Shown in pieces: positions 1-10,860 of a DNA stretch of 64,000 nt (positions within the stretch are counted from its first letter, which is position 1; the number at the start of each line of letters is the position of its first letter). The stretch spans positions 186,001 through 250,000 of the forward strand of contig QVRM01005915.1 in the NCBI GenBank assembly GCA_003439945.1, written 5' to 3'. This stretch comes from Dermanyssus gallinae (taxonomy: Eukaryota; Arthropoda; Arachnida; Mesostigmata; Dermanyssidae). The translations under genes were made by a program, and so were the position numbers. Below the pieces are notes generated by a model. It worked only from the letters and a program-made list of their open reading frames with translations, was not told where the DNA came from and did no database searches.

Positions 1-90
1 AGTTTTATAAAATCGTGTTTTTCCCATTTTATTTTGCCCGCCGGATATACTTAATGTTTTTAATTTAAATCTTTCTAGTTCGTTAATGTT

Positions 91-1000
91 TCTAATTTAA
101 TTTTCCTCCCCTCCCTTATATTTCAAGTATACTGTACAATTGTGAATATTAGTTCGAAATGTGATCTCGTATGATTTTTTTAGGTCACTGCATGCTTTTC
201 TAAGTTGGTACAATTTTGGCGCCAAGTGAGTGGCAGCTGTGATGGTGTGATTGTTGTTACTGTTGCCGCTGCTGCTGATGGTGCTCTTGTTTGGGAAGAC
301 GTGCTGTGTTGTAAGCGGCCTGTTCCTGTCGCCGATGCGAATTATTGCTCTTCGCGCGTTTTCTTCGGTATCAGCTGTGACGATGATGGCGCTATTCGGC
401 TTTGTGTAGAATTTTCGTCTAGCTTTTTTTTATATTTATGTTGTCCAGGCCAGCCGCAGCAATCAGCTGGTTAACTAACTGCACGGTGGTTGTTGATGGC
501 TCTTTGGCTGGTCCAGGGACGTTGAGCAACACAAAATCGCACATCAGCTGTCCTTGCTCTAGCATGAGTAATCTTGCATTACTTGTGTCGTCTAGTGTTG
601 AAGTCGACGTGCCGGCCAACTCCACTTTTTCCATTCTTTGCTGCAAGAGTTTCACATCGTTTTGAATAGTATCAATGCGCTCGATCTTTTCGGCCATTGC
701 CGTATGTTTTTGGTTCAGAACCGACATTTCTTGCTACATTTTTGGCATAGCCGTGATCGTGTCGTTGATTTGAGTCAACTGGTCTTAAATTGCCGTAAGT
801 GCACTAGACGTAGCCTGTTGGGCAGGCGATTTAGCCGTGCCTAGGCATATTTCACCGATCCACTTACCAGTAGGTGGTAGTTGGGCCTCCTCCATCTGTC
901 CCCAGCACGCAGGATGCACAATGGTCTTACAAATCTTGCAGACCAGAACTTTGTTCTGGATGCTACTTTTCTCACAGCACAGTTTACACACCAGAACCAT
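91..1000 (-). pseudogene. LINE ORF1 relic (PHD-like finger, coiled coil, C-terminal domain)
   Basis: This is the first ORF of a non-LTR retrotransposon of the CR1/L2/jockey type, whose product would coat element RNA. Reading the minus strand from 1000, the N-terminus carries a PHD-like cysteine cluster (CKLC, then CKIC, then HPAC and EIC). A heptad-rich coiled coil follows near 730-600 (KIERIDTIQNDVKLLQQRME), then a segment like the ORF1 RRM/C-terminal domains. The stretches 1000-785 and 727-419 share one frame, separated by two stop codons. After a frameshift near 419 the frame stays open to about 94 and ends in YKGGEEN. The stops and shift show it is dead. No EN or RT of the same element follows inside the window because its 3' side runs off the left edge. 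Confidence 0.7.
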
Positions 1001-1059
1001 TTTGACGGTAAGTTTTTCTTACTACGTGGCCTAGACTTGAAAATTTCACTTATTTTCCG

Positions 1060-1172
1060 AGGAGTCGGTGCGCGTGCGACCTACTCCCGACACATTCGAT
1101 GGATGTCCGTCTATGAAGCAATGCGAGAAGCAGTCCCGTGGACGTTGAATCTTGGCTGAGGGTCAGTCCGAA
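1060..1172 (+). repeat. tRNA-derived SINE, 3' portion
   Basis: The 3' body (cagtcccgtggacgttgaat, then cttggctgagggtcag) matches the 3' tails of the minus-strand SINEs at 36756-36944 and 38077-38251. The 5' tRNA-like half is divergent or replaced here, so only about 1108-1170 is firm. It sits just upstream of the minus-strand ORF1 relic, between two LINE fragments. Confidence 0.6.
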
Positions 1173-1182
1173 AACTTTAACT

Positions 1183-2510
1183 TTAGGTATTTACCCCCGC
1201 CCCCCCATATTTATCAAATAATGCCCTAACTCCGTCTACAGCCTGGGCCGATTGCGACACGTTTGCGGGTCCTGTAATCATGACCGCATCCGACAATTTT
1301 GTCCAGTTCTGTCGGAAGGTTTCTGGCCAATACGCCGTCATCCAGATACTAGGCATTAAGGTGGGACCGCAGTGAATCCACCATTTCCGTGATCCACAGA
1401 CAGAAAAGTGGAGAACCAGGAGGATCATCCTGCTGAAAGCCTGTTTGCGGCAGCATAGCGTTATGGATCATTACCATATGTGATGACTGACTGTAGATCA
1501 GATTTGTCTGGTGAAACAGTGAGGGTGCCCACGACTTGACGGCTTGAAGCAAATAATCTCTCCGGACGCTATTAAAAGCGTTTCAAAAGTCCAGTTTGAC
1601 CATCACCGTCGGCACTGCGCGATTGCAAACATTCACGGGCACAGCGGATTGCTTCCTCTGTACCGCTAGGGGTAGATAATTCTAGCTGGTGTTGGTCAAT
1701 GTCTGTTGAAATAGTATCCTTGTTATCGTGACAGCCAATTCTGGCCGCCAATCGACGAACGACTGACGATCGGGCGTCTAAAAAGCCGTCTTTTTTTAGT
1801 GCAAACACCCGTACTCCGAAGGTGAGTGACATGAAACAGGATAGGTGCGAGCTCCATCTGAGCACATCAACCACTTTGGCAATGGCCTCAGCTAGTCGCC
1901 CGGCCGTGCTGCCAGTGCATCAGACAATAGGTCTTGCAACTGACGGGGCCTCATTCAGGCCGGCAGCTAAACATATGCTAAAGGTTTTCACGGCATTCAG
2001 TACTTCGTCGCGCGAGGTTGGAGAAGGCAGTGTAACCACCGGCGGTGTGGACATGGAGAGATCCCGAGGAGCATGTGGATATTTAGATCGGGGTGCTTCG
2101 GTATTCTCGTTCACTGGCGCTAGCATATCCTCGGAGCTCACCAATCGAGCTGCACCGGAGGTATCGCCTTCCGGCAGCTTTTCCCTAACCCGTCTGGGAG
2201 GTCATCGTCAAAGTGGGCCATTACTTTGGCTGTTGGTCCTTCGTGTGCAAAGTCCATGACCCTTAATCCTGTTGAGAATTCGCGTAAGTTCCTTCTGATT
2301 AGGACAGACGGGGACCGAGTTTCTTTGTTAGCTCGAGGGAGTCGCAGCATAACTGAAGCAGAGGGGAACAAAGAGTACCGGGTGTAGAAGTCGTTGTCCT
2401 TAGCGACATTCAAGAAGACGTTGGCAAGTTCCTCCGCAGTGGCCACACAGATTTAGGTAAAATGCGTAACAGTTCGGCATGTCGCATGTTTGCATGAATA
2501 TCGACCAGTA
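1183..2510 (-). pseudogene. RLE-type LINE reverse transcriptase fragment
   Basis: This is a decayed copy of the LINE clade described at 49.3-56.7 kb. In minus-strand order it shows a pre-RT domain with VMLRLPRA and IRRNL (2440-2300), RRLAARIG, a degenerate QGDP-type motif (QQDDPPGSPLFCLWI, about 1440), and a YLDDGVLA catalytic box near 1350 that sits just after a stop codon. YLDD rather than YADD links it to the RLE-type copies downstream. At least four frames are used, with stops between them. The 5' end is cut by the Gypsy LTR remnant at 2511. The 3' side, including any nuclease domain, is missing. Confidence 0.65.
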
Positions 2511-2757
2511 GAGCTACCATCCCCAGTGACTTAGCGTAACAACAACATCGTTACATTTGGTGGAGATGCTACGGCTCCCTCTGCCAAACGGGCGGTGAGG
2601 CAGCCGAGTTGACGACGGGCAATGCCAGTGACCACACAGCAAAAGGAACGAACCAAGACGCGAACGACCACGAACAAGCAACCGACTACGACCGACAACG
2701 AGAAGACAACAACCGACCCCGACCGATAACGACCAGGACAACACTACCAGCCAGAAG

Positions 2758-2847
2758 ATGAGTTCACCCAACCAAACTGCTCCCGGCTCCAGCGTAGCAG
2801 AACCGCACAACACAACTACAACGACCGACCACGACCGAACGACATAG
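2758..2847 (+). pseudogene. Gypsy gag N-terminus (truncated)
   Basis: The ORF starts at ATG 2758 with MSSPNQTAPGSSVAEP and stops at 2845-2847 after 29 codons. It lies about 200 bp after the LTR end, where gag should begin, behind a leader rich in repeated acgaccg-like units. Sequence typical of the distal end of pol begins within about 35 bp. The simplest reading is one large internal deletion joining gag codon ~29 to the end of integrase. Assignment as gag is by position, not by a recognised domain. Confidence 0.45.
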
Positions 2848-2861
2848 TTCAAGACAGAACC

Positions 2862-3326
2862 ATCGTTCCGACAAAACGATTTGTGCTCATATATACTCCA
2901 GTGCGTCGAGTCGGAGAATCCGACAAGCTGCAAAGAAGATACTTCGGACCATATAGAATCGTGAGTGTGACCAGCTCGACGACCGTAGAAGTAGAACCGA
3001 CCGAAGCAGCCAATACCCCAGGACCACGGCGTACGCGACAGCTGGTCCACGTATCCAGAGTAAAACCATACATTCAGTCCTACGACACAGACTGCCACAG
3101 TGACCAGCCCGGTATAGTAGACCGGCCAACCACCTCCTACGTCTGCAATAAATTGACCCCTCCGAATCAACGACCACCACCGAATCGATCCGGCCGCTTA
3201 TGGCAACCCCCCGAGATGAACACGAGAGTTCGTGTGTTCTATAACCAGAGACAGACCGCGACAGTTGGCTCGGGACGAGCCAATTCAAGGGGGGAGGAGA
3301 GTGTAACGAGGCCTACCACAGCGTAG
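2862..3326 (+). pseudogene. Gypsy integrase C-terminal domain
   Basis: The translation contains KLQRRYFGPYRI followed by VEVEP and then VHVSRVKPY. This is the usual signature of the Gypsy/Ty3 integrase C-terminus (an SH3-like GPY/F module) that ends pol. The catalytic core and HHCC zinc domain are missing upstream. The reading frame runs through the polypurine tract (aaggggggaggagag, about 3287-3301) and 25 bp into the 3' LTR, as is common for pol in such elements. Confidence 0.85.
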
Positions 3327-3881
3327 TAACAGAAGCCAACCACAACGTAGTCACTGAATTGCCAGTCACTGTGATGCCAACAGCCAATTATGACGTCAGC
3401 AGGCCGACCAACCACCCAAGCCAACTCAAACGTCAACGGCCTACAGCACCGACAACTGACGATGTCAGTAAGCCAAGCAAGCATCTAATTCAACGTGCAA
3501 CGTGACGACCAAGGAGACCACTAGGCTGCGTGCTGATGACAATAGGGCACGTGCACCATCGTCCACGAACCGCGCCACATCCAGAGTATCGGCACCATCA
3601 TCATCATCATCATCACCACGAAGGACAACGTGCGCCGATTAACAACGTCATAGATTCGAGTCAACCTTTTAACATTATTACTATACGAGCGCTACGGCGT
3701 CACTGGAGCCACTAAATAGTCCGGGAGAAGGATAATAACCACGCATTCTCCGTCCGGTAACTTTGCGATTTAGATCCTACGCTGTGCGTTTTCACTCATT
3801 GCCCCGAGTCGCTCGTGCTGTAGTCGCCGCTCGGCTGAGCTACCATTCCCAGTGACTTAGCGTAACAACAACATCGTTACA
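3302..3881 (+). repeat. Gypsy 3' LTR
   Basis: It begins TGTAACGA directly after the polypurine tract and ends TCGTTACA, giving perfect 8-bp terminal inverted repeats with TG...CA ends. Its last 45 bp recur at 2511-2555. It contains a short CAT run (about 3596-3617). No convincing TATA box or poly(A) signal was assigned. Confidence 0.85.
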
Positions 3882-4440
3882 ATATTAAGACTTGGAGTTT
3901 ATTTGCAGGTAGAAGAAAGGCCAAGCGAGGTTTCGGGGCCTCCGCAATCGTCTTAAAAGCTGCTGCCAAAACAGGGCTGATGCCCTCTAACATCCGAGCG
4001 ACGTCTGTTAAGGCACCCCCAATATCTCGGCGAGACGTCTTGTTACAGATACTTCTCTTCATGGTGAGTTTAGCAGTGTACCGCGGACGAGCTTAACGAG
4101 CTTTTCTGTGTGTTGGCTCGCTTCCGTTGGGGCTTCGGTAACGGTCGTGGGTTAGGAAGATGCAGCTGCGGGGAGGCACTTTCTTCCGTGGCAGATGTGC
4201 CCCTAAGAACTGCAGCGTACGAAGCCTGGTCTTTGATGGACCGACCGAGTGCACATCTACTACGACAGTGGCTGTTACATCAGGTCCCTCCGTAATCGAT
4301 GCAGACGGATGCGGTCGATGCCTTTACTTGTTGTAGAACTCTCGCCTCCATGATGAACCTGTTCCGCTTACAGAGGTAAGCCACACGCGGGCAGGAAGGC
4401 AATCCGGCCGCGTGAGGGCCACTACAGCTTACTCGGGAAT
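3882..4440. other. unassigned, between Gypsy LTR and R1 LINE
   Basis: A minus-strand ORF of 61 codons (3877-4062) and a plus-strand ORF of 61 codons (4110-4295) are present, but neither carries a motif I recognise. Part of it may be the 5' UTR of the R1-type LINE that follows. Confidence 0.3.
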
Positions 4441-4448
4441 CTGCAAAG

Positions 4449-5046
4449 ATGCAGGTCGACTGCCGAGAGCTTCACCAGAGGCAGACCATCGCCCTGTGGG
4501 GGATTGACCCACTCCTAGACGGGGAGCAGGTCGAAAGGGAATTGCAGAAGGCCTTGCAACTTCCGGCCGGCGCCAAGATCAGAGCTGCCGAGCCAAGACT
4601 CGAAAGAGCTGACGTTTGGTACGCTTTGGTTACGGCGTCCCCGGCGGCGGCAAGAGCCATATGCTCCCACAAGACCCTTGCTGGTCTCGAGGTGGTGCAG
4701 ACCTGAGGAGTGGATTAGGCTTCCCAACTGCTACAAGCGCCATAGGCCGGGCCATAAGGCCCAATACTGCAAAGCAGAGAGCCAGGTGCCTCGGGTATGC
4801 CACAAGTGTGGTGAACCTGACCACCTGGTAGACAATTGCAATGCAACAACATTAAAGTGTCTGGTCGGCGAAATAGAGGGGCGGGAGGCTCGAAAAGGCA
4901 TCGCCAAAGGACAGGGAGATGGCAACGAGACCAAAATAGAAGCCCAGTTAAAGAAACAGAATAAGAAGACAACCGTTATCCCGGTAGAGGACGGAAAGGT
5001 TGATTGTAACTTAGTAGGTAGGGGCCCTTCATCCGACCAATGTTAA
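4449..5046 (+). pseudogene. R1-type LINE ORF1 (gag-like, zinc knuckles)
   Basis: The N-terminal part is 4449-4706 (MQVDCRELHQRQ...), followed by a frame change into 4715-5046. Two CX2CX4HX4C knuckles follow: CYKRHRPGHKAQYC, whose second cysteine is replaced by arginine, and an intact CHKCGEPDHLVDNC. The tail is lysine-rich. The product would bind element RNA. The stop (TAA, 5044-5046) overlaps the ORF2 start codon (ATG, 5040-5042) in the sequence ATGTTAA, so the two ORFs overlap by seven bases in different frames. Confidence 0.75.
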
Positions 5047-5948
5047 ATATACTTCAGGTAAACCTTAACCGCTGTAGGGCGGCGCATGATATGCTCGATG
5101 AGATAGCACGCAGAGAGTCCATGGGCCTCTGCCTGCTCTCTGAGCCAAACATACCCATCACCAAGCGGAAGGCAGACTGGGTATCTGATGCAGAGGCGGA
5201 TACCGCAATCTGGTGGACGGGTTTCGAGAGAAACCTCGCGATTAGGGGGCGGGGGGCCGAGGAGGTTCTCCTGGCTGAAGATTGACCGGGTAGTGGTCTT
5301 CAATAGCTGCTACTTTTTTCCCAACAGGGAGGAGGGGCATTCGAGGAATTTCTCGAGGAACTTGCCCAAAGCGCGGGGGCACATGTAGGTAAGAGGGTAG
5401 TAATCACCGGTGATTTTAACGCAACCAGCATAGCATGGGGTAGCCGGTCCACAAATAGACGGGCACAAACTGTACAGGAGTGGATGGTTGAAAAGAGTCT
5501 GATGGTTCTTAATGACGGAAAGGTCCCCACCTTTTCCAGAGGGAGCCAGACGGCCTTCATTAACCTAGCAATGGTCAATGAGGTGGCCTTCCCACTGGTA
5601 GTAGAGTGGAGGGTGAGGGAGACGGAGGAGACCATGAGTGACCACAAATACATCTGTTTCACCATCAGTACCCCCGAGGTGGCCCTCGACCCGCCCCCTA
5701 GTAAGAGATGGCAAATGCGGAAACTTGACGCCAAGATCTTAGCAGCTGCTCGCAGGACTTGCATGAGGCTAAACAGGGTCTACACGAGATCCCGCAACTG
5801 GTTAGCGCGAAGAAACCGACGGGAGGGATCTTACGGGGAGGGAGAAACCGCAAGAGCTGAATCCCAATTGAGGAGTACAAGGCTGCTCGATCAAGACTCC
5901 GAGGACTCATCGCTAAAAGTAAGGCCCGAGCGGAGAAAGAGCTGATAG
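5040..5948 (+). pseudogene. R1-type LINE ORF2, APE-like endonuclease part
   Basis: It starts at ATG 5040 with MLNILQVNLNRC, the standard N-terminus of R1/I-type ORF2. Endonuclease motifs are SEPN (about 5141), ITGDFNATSIAW (about 5404) and TMSDHKYI (about 5632), which are the usual catalytic asparagine, aspartate and histidine positions of the exonuclease-endonuclease-phosphatase fold. A stop at 5282 and a frame change break the ORF before GDFN, and another frame ends at 5943. The enzyme would nick target DNA to prime reverse transcription. Confidence 0.75.
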
Positions 5949-6111
5949 ACGCAGTGAAGAGCGACGTATAGGGCCTGCCGTACCGAGTGGTTATGGCCAA
6001 ACTCCGGAGACCTCCCCCGAATTTCTCTCAGATGTGCTGCGGGAGACTGTAACCGGTCTATTTCCGGCACAGCCGCGGAGAGGAAACGAGAAGTTCTCGG
6101 TCACCCCGGAA

Positions 6112-6940
6112 GACATCTTGAAGGTAACGCTGGAGGGGGTCGAACAAGCCCGGAATCGGTTGGCAACCGGCAAAGCGCCCGGCCTAGACGGAGTCCCCCA
6201 GAGGTAGCGAGGCTACTGGTCAAAAGGTGGCCTAAGGCCTTCCAAGACCTTGCCAACAAGCTTCTGAGAGAAGGGAGATTTCTTAGGCTGTGGGTAGAGT
6301 TCTAACGCCATGGGTAACATCCTGGAAAACGTTATAGTCAAGAGACTAAACGACGAGATTCAGGAAAAGAACGCCCTCTCAGATGCCCAGTGCGATTTCC
6401 TAAAATGCAGATGCGCATTGGGGGCTCTAAAGAAGGTTCTGAAACGGGTGGGTGAGGTGACTATGAAGACCCCCAAAACAAGGGGATTTGTGCTTCCGAT
6501 CCTCCTGGATGTCAAAAATGCCTTGAACACAATGAATTCGAAAGTATTTGTGGAGGCGATGAAGAAGAAGGGCTTTTCCCTCTATCTCCGTCGAATGATT
6601 CGGTGTACGCCGACGACCTTGCACTCATGGTAACGGCCAGGAGTGAAAGACCCTGGAGAGTGCCGCCAATGAGGCCTTGTCAATGGTGTCCGAGTGGATG
6701 GAGTCCCATCACTTGAGACTGACCGTATCGGCACACGTGAAGTACGTGGCCGAAAAGTCCCAAAGAGTCTCCCTGCACCTGGCGCGGATCATGTGGGGTG
6801 GTTGAGGTGAAAAGAAGGCTCCTGGCCTCGGTAGCCGAATCAACGGCGCTTTACGCAGCCCCAGTCTGGGGGGACATGGCAAGGCAAAAAAATAGGGGGA
6901 CACTAAGGTCGACCTAACGAACGCTGGCAATCAGGGTAAG
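6112..6940 (+). pseudogene. R1-type LINE ORF2, RT part (internally deleted)
   Basis: The RT entry signature GKAPGLDGVP is at about 6169. From 6310 the frame is open with GNILENVIVKRLND, an expected F-R-K-G region degenerated to FLKCR, and LLDVKNALNTMN in place of the usual DxxxAFN. At about 6600 the sequence jumps straight to VYADDLALM (6603 on), so the QG motif and flanks are deleted. Downstream pieces such as LASVAESTALYAAPVWGD fit the R1 thumb region but lie in several frames. Confidence 0.75.
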
Positions 6941-7059
6941 CCGGGCGTATCAAACAGTCTCGACCAAAGCTCTCCTGGTCCTAGCCAAGATGCTGCCATG
7001 GGACTCTTAGTGGCTGGACGAAGTAAATGTATCTAGACAAAGGTCTGGATCCCACCAGG

Positions 7060-7509
7060 GCCAGGAGTGCCACCATATCGGCCTGGCATGAGGAATGGGC
7101 GCAGGTAAGACCCGGTGTGACCACAGGGAGCTGGACCAAGAGTCTTACACCGGACCTCAGGGTATGGTATGACCGCCGACACGGGGTGCTTTCCTACTAG
7201 ACGACTCAGGTTCTGACCGGACACGGCCAGTTCCAGAGCTACATGTCAAGGATCAAGAAGGCCATCAGCAATATCTGCGTACTGTGCGACTCTGAAGAGA
7301 CTGACAACGTGGAGCATACTGTTCTGCGGTGTGATGCTCTCAGGGAAGCCCGGGACGCAGCACCAACCGCTGTGAGAGGTCGACCCATCAAGGGAGGTGG
7401 TCGCCCATATGATGACTTCGGCGGAGACATGAAGGGAGGCGACGAACTTGTTCGACACCGTTTTGACATTCAAGACGGCCAAGGAAACGGCCAGGCGGGA
7501 GAGGATTGA
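7060..7509 (+). pseudogene. R1-type LINE ORF2, C-terminal zinc domain
   Basis: The frame contains TQVLTGHGQFQSYMSRI, then CVLCDSEETDNVEHTVLRC, the cysteine-histidine module (C-x2-C...H-x4-C) that closes R1-clade ORF2. It ends at a TGA at about 7507. The sequence that follows to about 7650 may be 3' UTR. The match to the C-termini at 29302-29736 and 47577-47810 supports clade assignment. Confidence 0.8.
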
Positions 7510-7756
7510 GCGGGTCTCTCGGGAGAGTGGTCGAGACGAGGAGCCGAGAAAGGGGGAAGGGGGTGGGGAGCAGCCAGGCCCTCATGGTCTCGATGCATCC
7601 TCACAGGACTGATTACAAAATGGCATCCCCCTATTCAACCGCAGGTAGACATGCGGGATGATAGTCAGGAATAGAGCTGATTGAAGGAGAACGGCAGAAC
7701 AAAGGAATGAGCGTTGTATCCAAGGAAAACAGACACAAGCGCTTGGCGGTCAAAGG

Positions 7757-8187
7757 TCAGGATAACCTTGCTGAGTGACCTGTCCGAAATAAACGTCGAG
7801 CGTACACCACACCACAACTTGCGAGCTCTTTGCGTACCTCAACGTCTGAAAATGCGGCATTGACGCCTTGGATTCTCGCGTTGAATGAAGTTAGGGCTGG
7901 GCAGATTGTAGAAAGCTGCGTCAGCATTCTGGCCGCATTCTTTTTGTTGACCCATACAGAAATAGCGGCTTTACTGCTATCTTGAAGACAAGGCAATTAG
8001 AATGAAAAGCCTTACATAACTGCAGAAATGTGCTGTCAGCGAAGTCGTTAGAAACAAGGTCCTTGATGGTTTTTCTCCGGGGGACCACGTTGATAGCGTT
8101 GAATTGACCGCTAGACGCGCCCACTCTCAACTTGATTAACAGATGCTGCTCGCCAGATGTAGTCTTCTGCTCACGCTTAGACATCAC
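7757..8187 (-). pseudogene. possible LINE gag-like ORF1 fragment
   Basis: Minus-strand pieces 8187-7921 (MSKREQKTTSGEQHLLIKL...) and 7996-7757 overlap in different frames. The second contains ARIQGVNAAFSDVEVRKELA followed by GVVYARRLFRTG, a pattern I associate with the region before the zinc knuckles in LINE ORF1 proteins. No cysteine knuckles follow before 7650, so the fragment is truncated or the assignment is wrong. Confidence 0.4.
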
Positions 8188-8459
8188 CAGCGTAAACGAT
8201 TCGTCATGTTGATCGCGCTCTACAAAGGAGGTTACCTTCGCTTACACGCTGGTGTTGCATCTCCTTCGAAGCTTTCCGAAGTTCCGGCACCTGTAGTGGG
8301 ATCGATTCGTTATACTCCAGACGATGCGCTGCAATCCCTCTTCTCAGCCGGCTTTGAGACATCGGCTTAGGTCGCAAATGGTGTCTCTTTGGCAATTGTA
8401 CTCCTGAGCCTGGATATTTTTTTTATTTATTTATTAACACCTGGGCTGGGTAAATGTGT

Positions 8460-8855
8460 TTATGTTACATTACAGTGTTTCGACACAACCATCGATCTAG
8501 CGTTTTGCCAGTTCTGCGATGGACCGAACCGCCGGACAAACCGTGGCGTGGTATTTTTTTCACATTTACTCCAGCATTCTTTGCATCGATATTCGTCTTG
8601 TGGTTCATGGAAGCCCTCCTCGTTGCATAGAACGTAATGAAATCCGTGGGCTGCAAAGGCCGTTGTTAAATGCCGATCTTTCACCCCGCTAGCCCTACAC
8701 CCAGTGCTTCTCATTGCTGCTGTTCCATACATTCCTGTATCTACCTTGCTAAATCTGGTTTGCCAGTTTCGCATATAAACGTCAAAGGCGCACGTTTTCT
8801 TTAGATTCCATCGTTTTTGCAGCTCCTTTGTCAGCAGTTCCAACACGTGGACCAC
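8460..8855 (-). CDS. Cys-rich protein segment of unknown family (locus 1)
   Basis: This is an uninterrupted 131-codon minus-strand ORF, unusual in a window where most coding sequence is broken. Residues about 60-98 contain the core RHLTTAFAAHGFHYVLCNE followed by EGFH, then EYRCKECWSKC. The same spacing recurs without gaps at 57990-58106 (plus strand): 16 of 39 residues agree, including HY-x2-C, GFH, DE and the final C-x2-C-x3-C. No signal peptide or membrane segment is visible at its N-terminus. I do not recognise the family. It could be an exon of a host gene or part of a repeat, and it may be spliced at either end, so the limits are those of the open frame only. Confidence 0.45.
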   Translation of the reverse strand: MVHVLELLTKELQKRWNLKKTCAFDVYMRNWQTRFSKVDTGMYGTAAMRSTGCRASGVKDRHLTTAFAAHGFHYVLCNEEGFHEPQDEYRCKECWSKCEKNTTPRFVRRFGPSQNWQNARSMVVSKHCNVT

Positions 8856-9002
8856 CCTATTTCTGCATGTATTTATATATAATTATAATTAATTATTACG
8901 TAATTTTATAATCGTCTGCTACAGCGTTCGAAAGTGTCACGTAACTGAGCAGCTCCGTACAAAACGTACAATTCGTATAGTATGATCTCCTACATACCAA
9001 GT

Positions 9003-10012
9003 ATGGCAAAGCCAGGAGAAAAGCTTAAAGGCGAGGGTTCCGATGGAACTACACGATGAAAAAAACAGTGCACCATTTGTCAAAACTGTGTTACGAGAGT
9101 CATACGCTCACAACACACGAGCGTTAAGTGTGTTCAGTGCCTTGAGTGGATTCATCTCTCCTGCACGAAACCCTCAGTCAACGATGTTAACGATGGTGCT
9201 AAACTAGACACCGTAAAATGTGAGAAATGTGAGCCACCAGTGTCGGTCCCGGAGTCGGATATGGAAACAGGTGATGCATCAGCTGATGCCGGCGCGCGCG
9301 CGGGAAATTTAAACGCAGCGCTGCTGAAGCACTTATTACTGGATGTACGGAACATGAAAGTAATATTAAATGAAATATCTTTGGAAAATAAAAATTTCAG
9401 GAATTTGGTCGATACGCTGTCTGTAACGAATGCGAAGCTACATGATCGCCTGATACAGCTTGAAACTCAACCAGCAAGAAAATCCCGTGCTCGTTCCGAC
9501 GATCGTTCTATTTCCAGGGTTTGTATTGGAACAGATATAAAGCACGGGGTTCCTAAAAAGAAAGATAGGCAACTGCATACCCATCCTGAAACGAAGACTA
9601 AGAAAGACACACGAGCTTATGGAACGCTCGTACATAAGCGATCCACAGCTGCTGAGTCTAAAAGTACTTTGATTAAGACTAAGTAGAAAAAGTACTCCAG
9701 CTGATACTGAATTCCAACCGCTACCAACCGTAAGAGCTCGAATCAGCACCCGGCGGATTTTTATCTCTAACATGTGTTCCAGTGTCTCTGCTGAGAAACT
9801 CTACAATCATCTCAAAACACATGGCCACATTCATCCCGTATCAGTTAAACGTCTTCGATCACGTAGCGGTGATCACAAGTTACGTCGAGGTCTCTGACGT
9901 AGACTATGACAATCTCATTCAAGATGAGCTCTGGGAGGACGACCCCCGACTTTCTTTCTTCCGCGGCTATCTGCGACCTGATATGGTGTTAAAAAGTTAC
10001 CCAAATGTATGA
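9003..10012 (+). pseudogene. CR1-like LINE ORF1
   Basis: The best start is ATG 9003, in frame with the PHD-like cluster CTIC, CVQC, HLSC and CEKC (9069-9235) but with a TGA at 9057. After the finger come acidic sequence (VPESDMETGD) and a coiled coil (LLLDVRNMKVILNEI on). A frameshift near 9690 leads to an RRM-like section (RRIFISNMCSSVSAEKLYNH, about 9750), and another leads to DVDYDNLIQ and the end at 10012. The domain order matches CR1-clade ORF1 and the separate relic at 91-1000. Confidence 0.75.
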
Positions 10013-10084
10013 CTGGCCTGTGGCCGAACTTTTTATTCTGGACAGAAAGCCACTCCCCAGTATTTCGATAAACACACTATACAG

Positions 10085-10860
10085 AACAAATTGAGGTGTA
10101 TTTACCTCAATGCTCGATCCATTGTAAAGCTTGGTGCTCTTGAAACTCTACATAGTTATATCAAAGGTATGCATGTAGATGAGATGTAGCAGTGATAACA
10201 GAGATATGGCTCACTGAACTATCGGTTTGTTCAGCCGAAATTAGCGGTGGGGGACAGTTTCATGTCTTTTTAGAAAGGACCGTGACTTACGGGGCAGTGG
10301 AGTTAATCCTCGTCCGAAATAAGCTGGCTTGTTCTAAAGTTGACGTACAGGATTTTAACTTCGAATTTGTGGCGTGTGATGCCATTTTAATGACCGTACG
10401 GTGCGGCTTATAACAAAGTATTTCTCGCCTACTGGCACACATGACACTTTAATAACTAGAATAGACGTTTTAACACAAGAGCTATCATTAGTAATGGAAT
10501 GTGACCATACAGTTTTACTTACCGGGGATTTTAATCAGCCAGAAATAAACTGGGAGACGCTCAGCGTGCTACGACCCTTGCACGAGAATTCAAAAGAAGC
10601 CATATTCCTGAACTTCTGCGTCGAATACGGACTCCAACAACATGTTACAGAAGCAACACGTGTTGGCAGTCAACGCGATTCTCTACTAGACATTGTCCTC
10701 TGCAACGATGATTCGGTGGACGAAGTAGCTGTGCGGCCAAACCACCTGTCCTCTGATCATCGTATGGTGGAGTTCGTGATAACGGACTGCAAGCGCCCCA
10801 AGCAAACGTCAATAGCCAAGTTGGATTTAAAAAAAGCAAATCATGATACCATGAAGTTAA
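10085..10860 (+). pseudogene. CR1-like LINE endonuclease domain
   Basis: The APE-like endonuclease starts with LRCIYLNARSIVKLGALETL (about 10090), then AVITEIWLTE after a small disruption. It continues with LLTGDFNQPEINWE (about 10516), SLLDIVLCND and SSDHRMVEF (about 10750). These contain the expected N, E, D and SDH residues. The stretch 10401-11042 is one open frame, but a premature TAA follows at 11040. Confidence 0.8.

Larger units (their letters stand above)
2511..3881 (+). mobile_element. Gypsy-type LTR retrotransposon, internally deleted
   Basis: The last 45 bp of a 5' LTR (2511-2555) are followed by a leader, a short gag start, an integrase C-terminus, a purine tract and a full 3' LTR (3302-3881). 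The two LTR ends differ at one base over those 45 bp. The internal part is only about 750 bp, so most of gag and protease, RT, RNase H and the integrase core are absent. The leader after the LTR (tttggtggagatgctac, 2556) is the expected position of the tRNA primer-binding site. The 5' LTR is cut at the junction with the minus-strand LINE, so no target duplication can be read. Confidence 0.8.
4449..7650 (+). mobile_element. R1-clade LINE, decayed two-ORF copy
   Basis: This is a non-LTR retrotransposon with a gag-like ORF1 and an ORF2 ordered endonuclease, RT, C-terminal zinc domain, as in the R1/LOA/I group. ORF1 ends in zinc knuckles, and ORF2 opens with the typical R1 sequence LQVNLNRCRAAHD. 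Most of the RT between the palm entry and YADD is deleted, and the rest is broken by frameshifts and stops. Neither the 5' end nor a poly(A) tail is clear. R1 itself targets rDNA, but no rDNA is recognisable around it. Confidence 0.8.

Noticed and set aside
3591..3620. Poly-His coding region
   Set aside because: It is a CAT microsatellite inside the Gypsy LTR.
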